Source: UBA6220 sp041650375
GTDB taxonomy: Bacteria; Patescibacteriota; Minisyncoccia; Minisyncoccales; Minisyncoccaceae
NCBI GenBank assembly: GCA_041650375.1
Contig: JBAZLH010000002.1
Coordinates: forward strand, 62,001-126,000
Direction of reading: 5' to 3'
Length of the DNA stretch: 64,000 nucleotides
Shown: positions 63,509-64,000 of the stretch, piece by piece
Layout: the number at the start of each line of letters is the position of its first letter
How positions within the stretch are numbered: the stretch's first letter is position 1
The notes under the pieces: model-generated
The model's input: the letters and a program-made list of their open reading frames with translations, nothing else
What the model was told of the DNA's origin: nothing
The model's database searches: none
Made by a program: the position numbers and the translations under genes

Positions 63509-64000
63509 TTTTTATCTGTTTGTTTATTGGCATGCTCCCTTTGTCGCCGGCTTTAGCCGGCGATTTTTCAATTATAATTAATGAAATCTGTTGGATGGGC
63601 AGTGATAAAAAAACCAGCGACGAATGGATAGAGCTTTACAACAATGCCCCGTCTGTTGTTTCAATTAATAATTGGCTCTTAAAAATTGATGGCGCGGAGA
63701 TTAAATTAAAGGGAGAAATTCCAAGCCAAGGATATTATTTAATCAGCCGGAATAAAAATATAGGCGCGGATTTGATTTTCACCAAAGCGTTGAAAAATAC
63801 CGGCTCTAAAATCAGCTTATGGGACGATAATAAAAACCTGATTGAAGAAATGGATTGGAGTAAGGGCTGGCCCGCGGGAGACAATAAAACCAAACAAACC
63901 ATGGAAAAAATAGCATCCCCGCTTTCGGGCGAAAACAAAAATAATTGGCAAACCAGCGCTATCGCCGGCGGCACGCTAAAAACAAAAAACAGCCTTGGGG
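63478..64000 (+). CDS. Secreted lamin-tail-domain protein, cut by window edge
   Basis: 174 codons are open to the right edge. A signal peptide (MAEKPKTITLIFICLFIGML then PLSPALAGD, likely cleaved after ALA) leads into an LTD-type Ig fold: IIINEICWMGSDKKTSDEWIEL, NNWLLKIDG, GYYLISR. Lamin-tail domains on bacterial secreted proteins are often joined to nucleases or surface anchors that may lie beyond the edge. The ATG at 63478 is 31 nt inside ruvB. Confidence 0.8.
   Translation, partial: MAEKPKTITLIFICLFIGMLPLSPALAGDFSIIINEICWMGSDKKTSDEWIELYNNAPSVVSINNWLLKIDGAEIKLKGEIPSQGYYLISRNKNIGADLIFTKALKNTGSKISLWDDNKNLIEEMDWSKGWPAGDNKTKQTMEKIASPLSGENKNNWQTSAIAGGTLKTKNSLG

Noticed and set aside
1..64000. 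Recoding of UGA as glycine or tryptophan, as in some CPR lineages
   Set aside because: UGA ends smpB and mutM at family-normal positions, and no conserved gene has internal UGA.

Overview
The window looks like a stretch of chromosome from a Candidate Phyla Radiation (Patescibacteria, Parcubacteria-like) bacterium. It is moderately AT-rich and very compact, with long minus-strand operons whose genes abut or overlap by 1-20 bases. The evidence is the gene style: the ArgRS signature GNGRGG in place of HxGH, a eukaryote-like IleRS and GlyRS, a short F1 epsilon subunit, a MurE-like ligase with altered motifs, a DHH protein with lost motifs, and a hypothetical protein family familiar from Parcubacteria. 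UGA is used as stop (smpB, and the mutM/holA ATGA overlap), which argues against the UGA-recoding CPR lineages. I cannot name a species.

Layout. 1-6500: two YdcF/DUF218-like proteins, an MFS transporter, leuS and small proteins. 6500-13600: a glyS-driven minus operon (glyS, membrane protein, M16 peptidase, AI-2E family exporter, metG, tatD). 13600-19700: a surface-protein operon, ileS and a histidine phosphatase. 19700-20930: two paralogous KOW-like mini-genes and an ASCH protein. 21020-25140: a two-gene restriction-modification operon (nuclease-methylase fusion plus HsdS) bounded by directly repeated tRNA-3'-end-like blocks. 25100-28110: ogt-like gene, argS, then four tiny membrane-protein genes. 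28300-30200: smpB, tmRNA (ssrA), infC, rpmI, rplT. 30200-38200: PP-loop ATPase, hydrolase, polX, membrane proteins, a pilin-DUF2341 fusion, greA. 38400-45060: mltG, EndoQ-like nuclease, a head-to-head pair of Trm9-like methyltransferase and Elp3, NIF3-like protein. 45100-51250: complete F-type ATP synthase operon. 51300-54400: a Mur ligase, ruvA, small membrane genes, rpsT. 54400-59700: holA, mutM, two response regulators, a PAS histidine kinase, 5'-3' exonuclease, tsaE. 59800-64000: degenerate DHH protein, PilB/GspE ATPase, a candidate 6S RNA, ruvB and a secreted lamin-tail protein cut by the window edge.

Genes work together mainly in translation (four tRNA synthetases, trans-translation, IF3/L35/L20, tRNA U34 modification), DNA repair (RuvAB, MutM, PolX, EndoQ, MGMT-like, exonuclease), energy (ATP synthase) and the cell surface (pilins, DUF11 and lamin-tail proteins, MltG).

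Most notable: (1) the RM island with tRNA-like repeats; (2) a 166-nt minus-strand RNA with 6S-like architecture, a TTGACA promoter and an intrinsic terminator; (3) at least eight genes whose -10 box sits 6-7 nt before the ATG, suggesting leaderless mRNAs, alongside a contrasting class of small plus-strand gene cassettes with strong promoters, Shine-Dalgarno sites and private terminators, two of them visibly duplicated; (4) smpB overlapping the 5' end of ssrA, whose tag ends in ALAYA; (5) Elp3 and a Trm9-like methyltransferase starting 2 nt apart.
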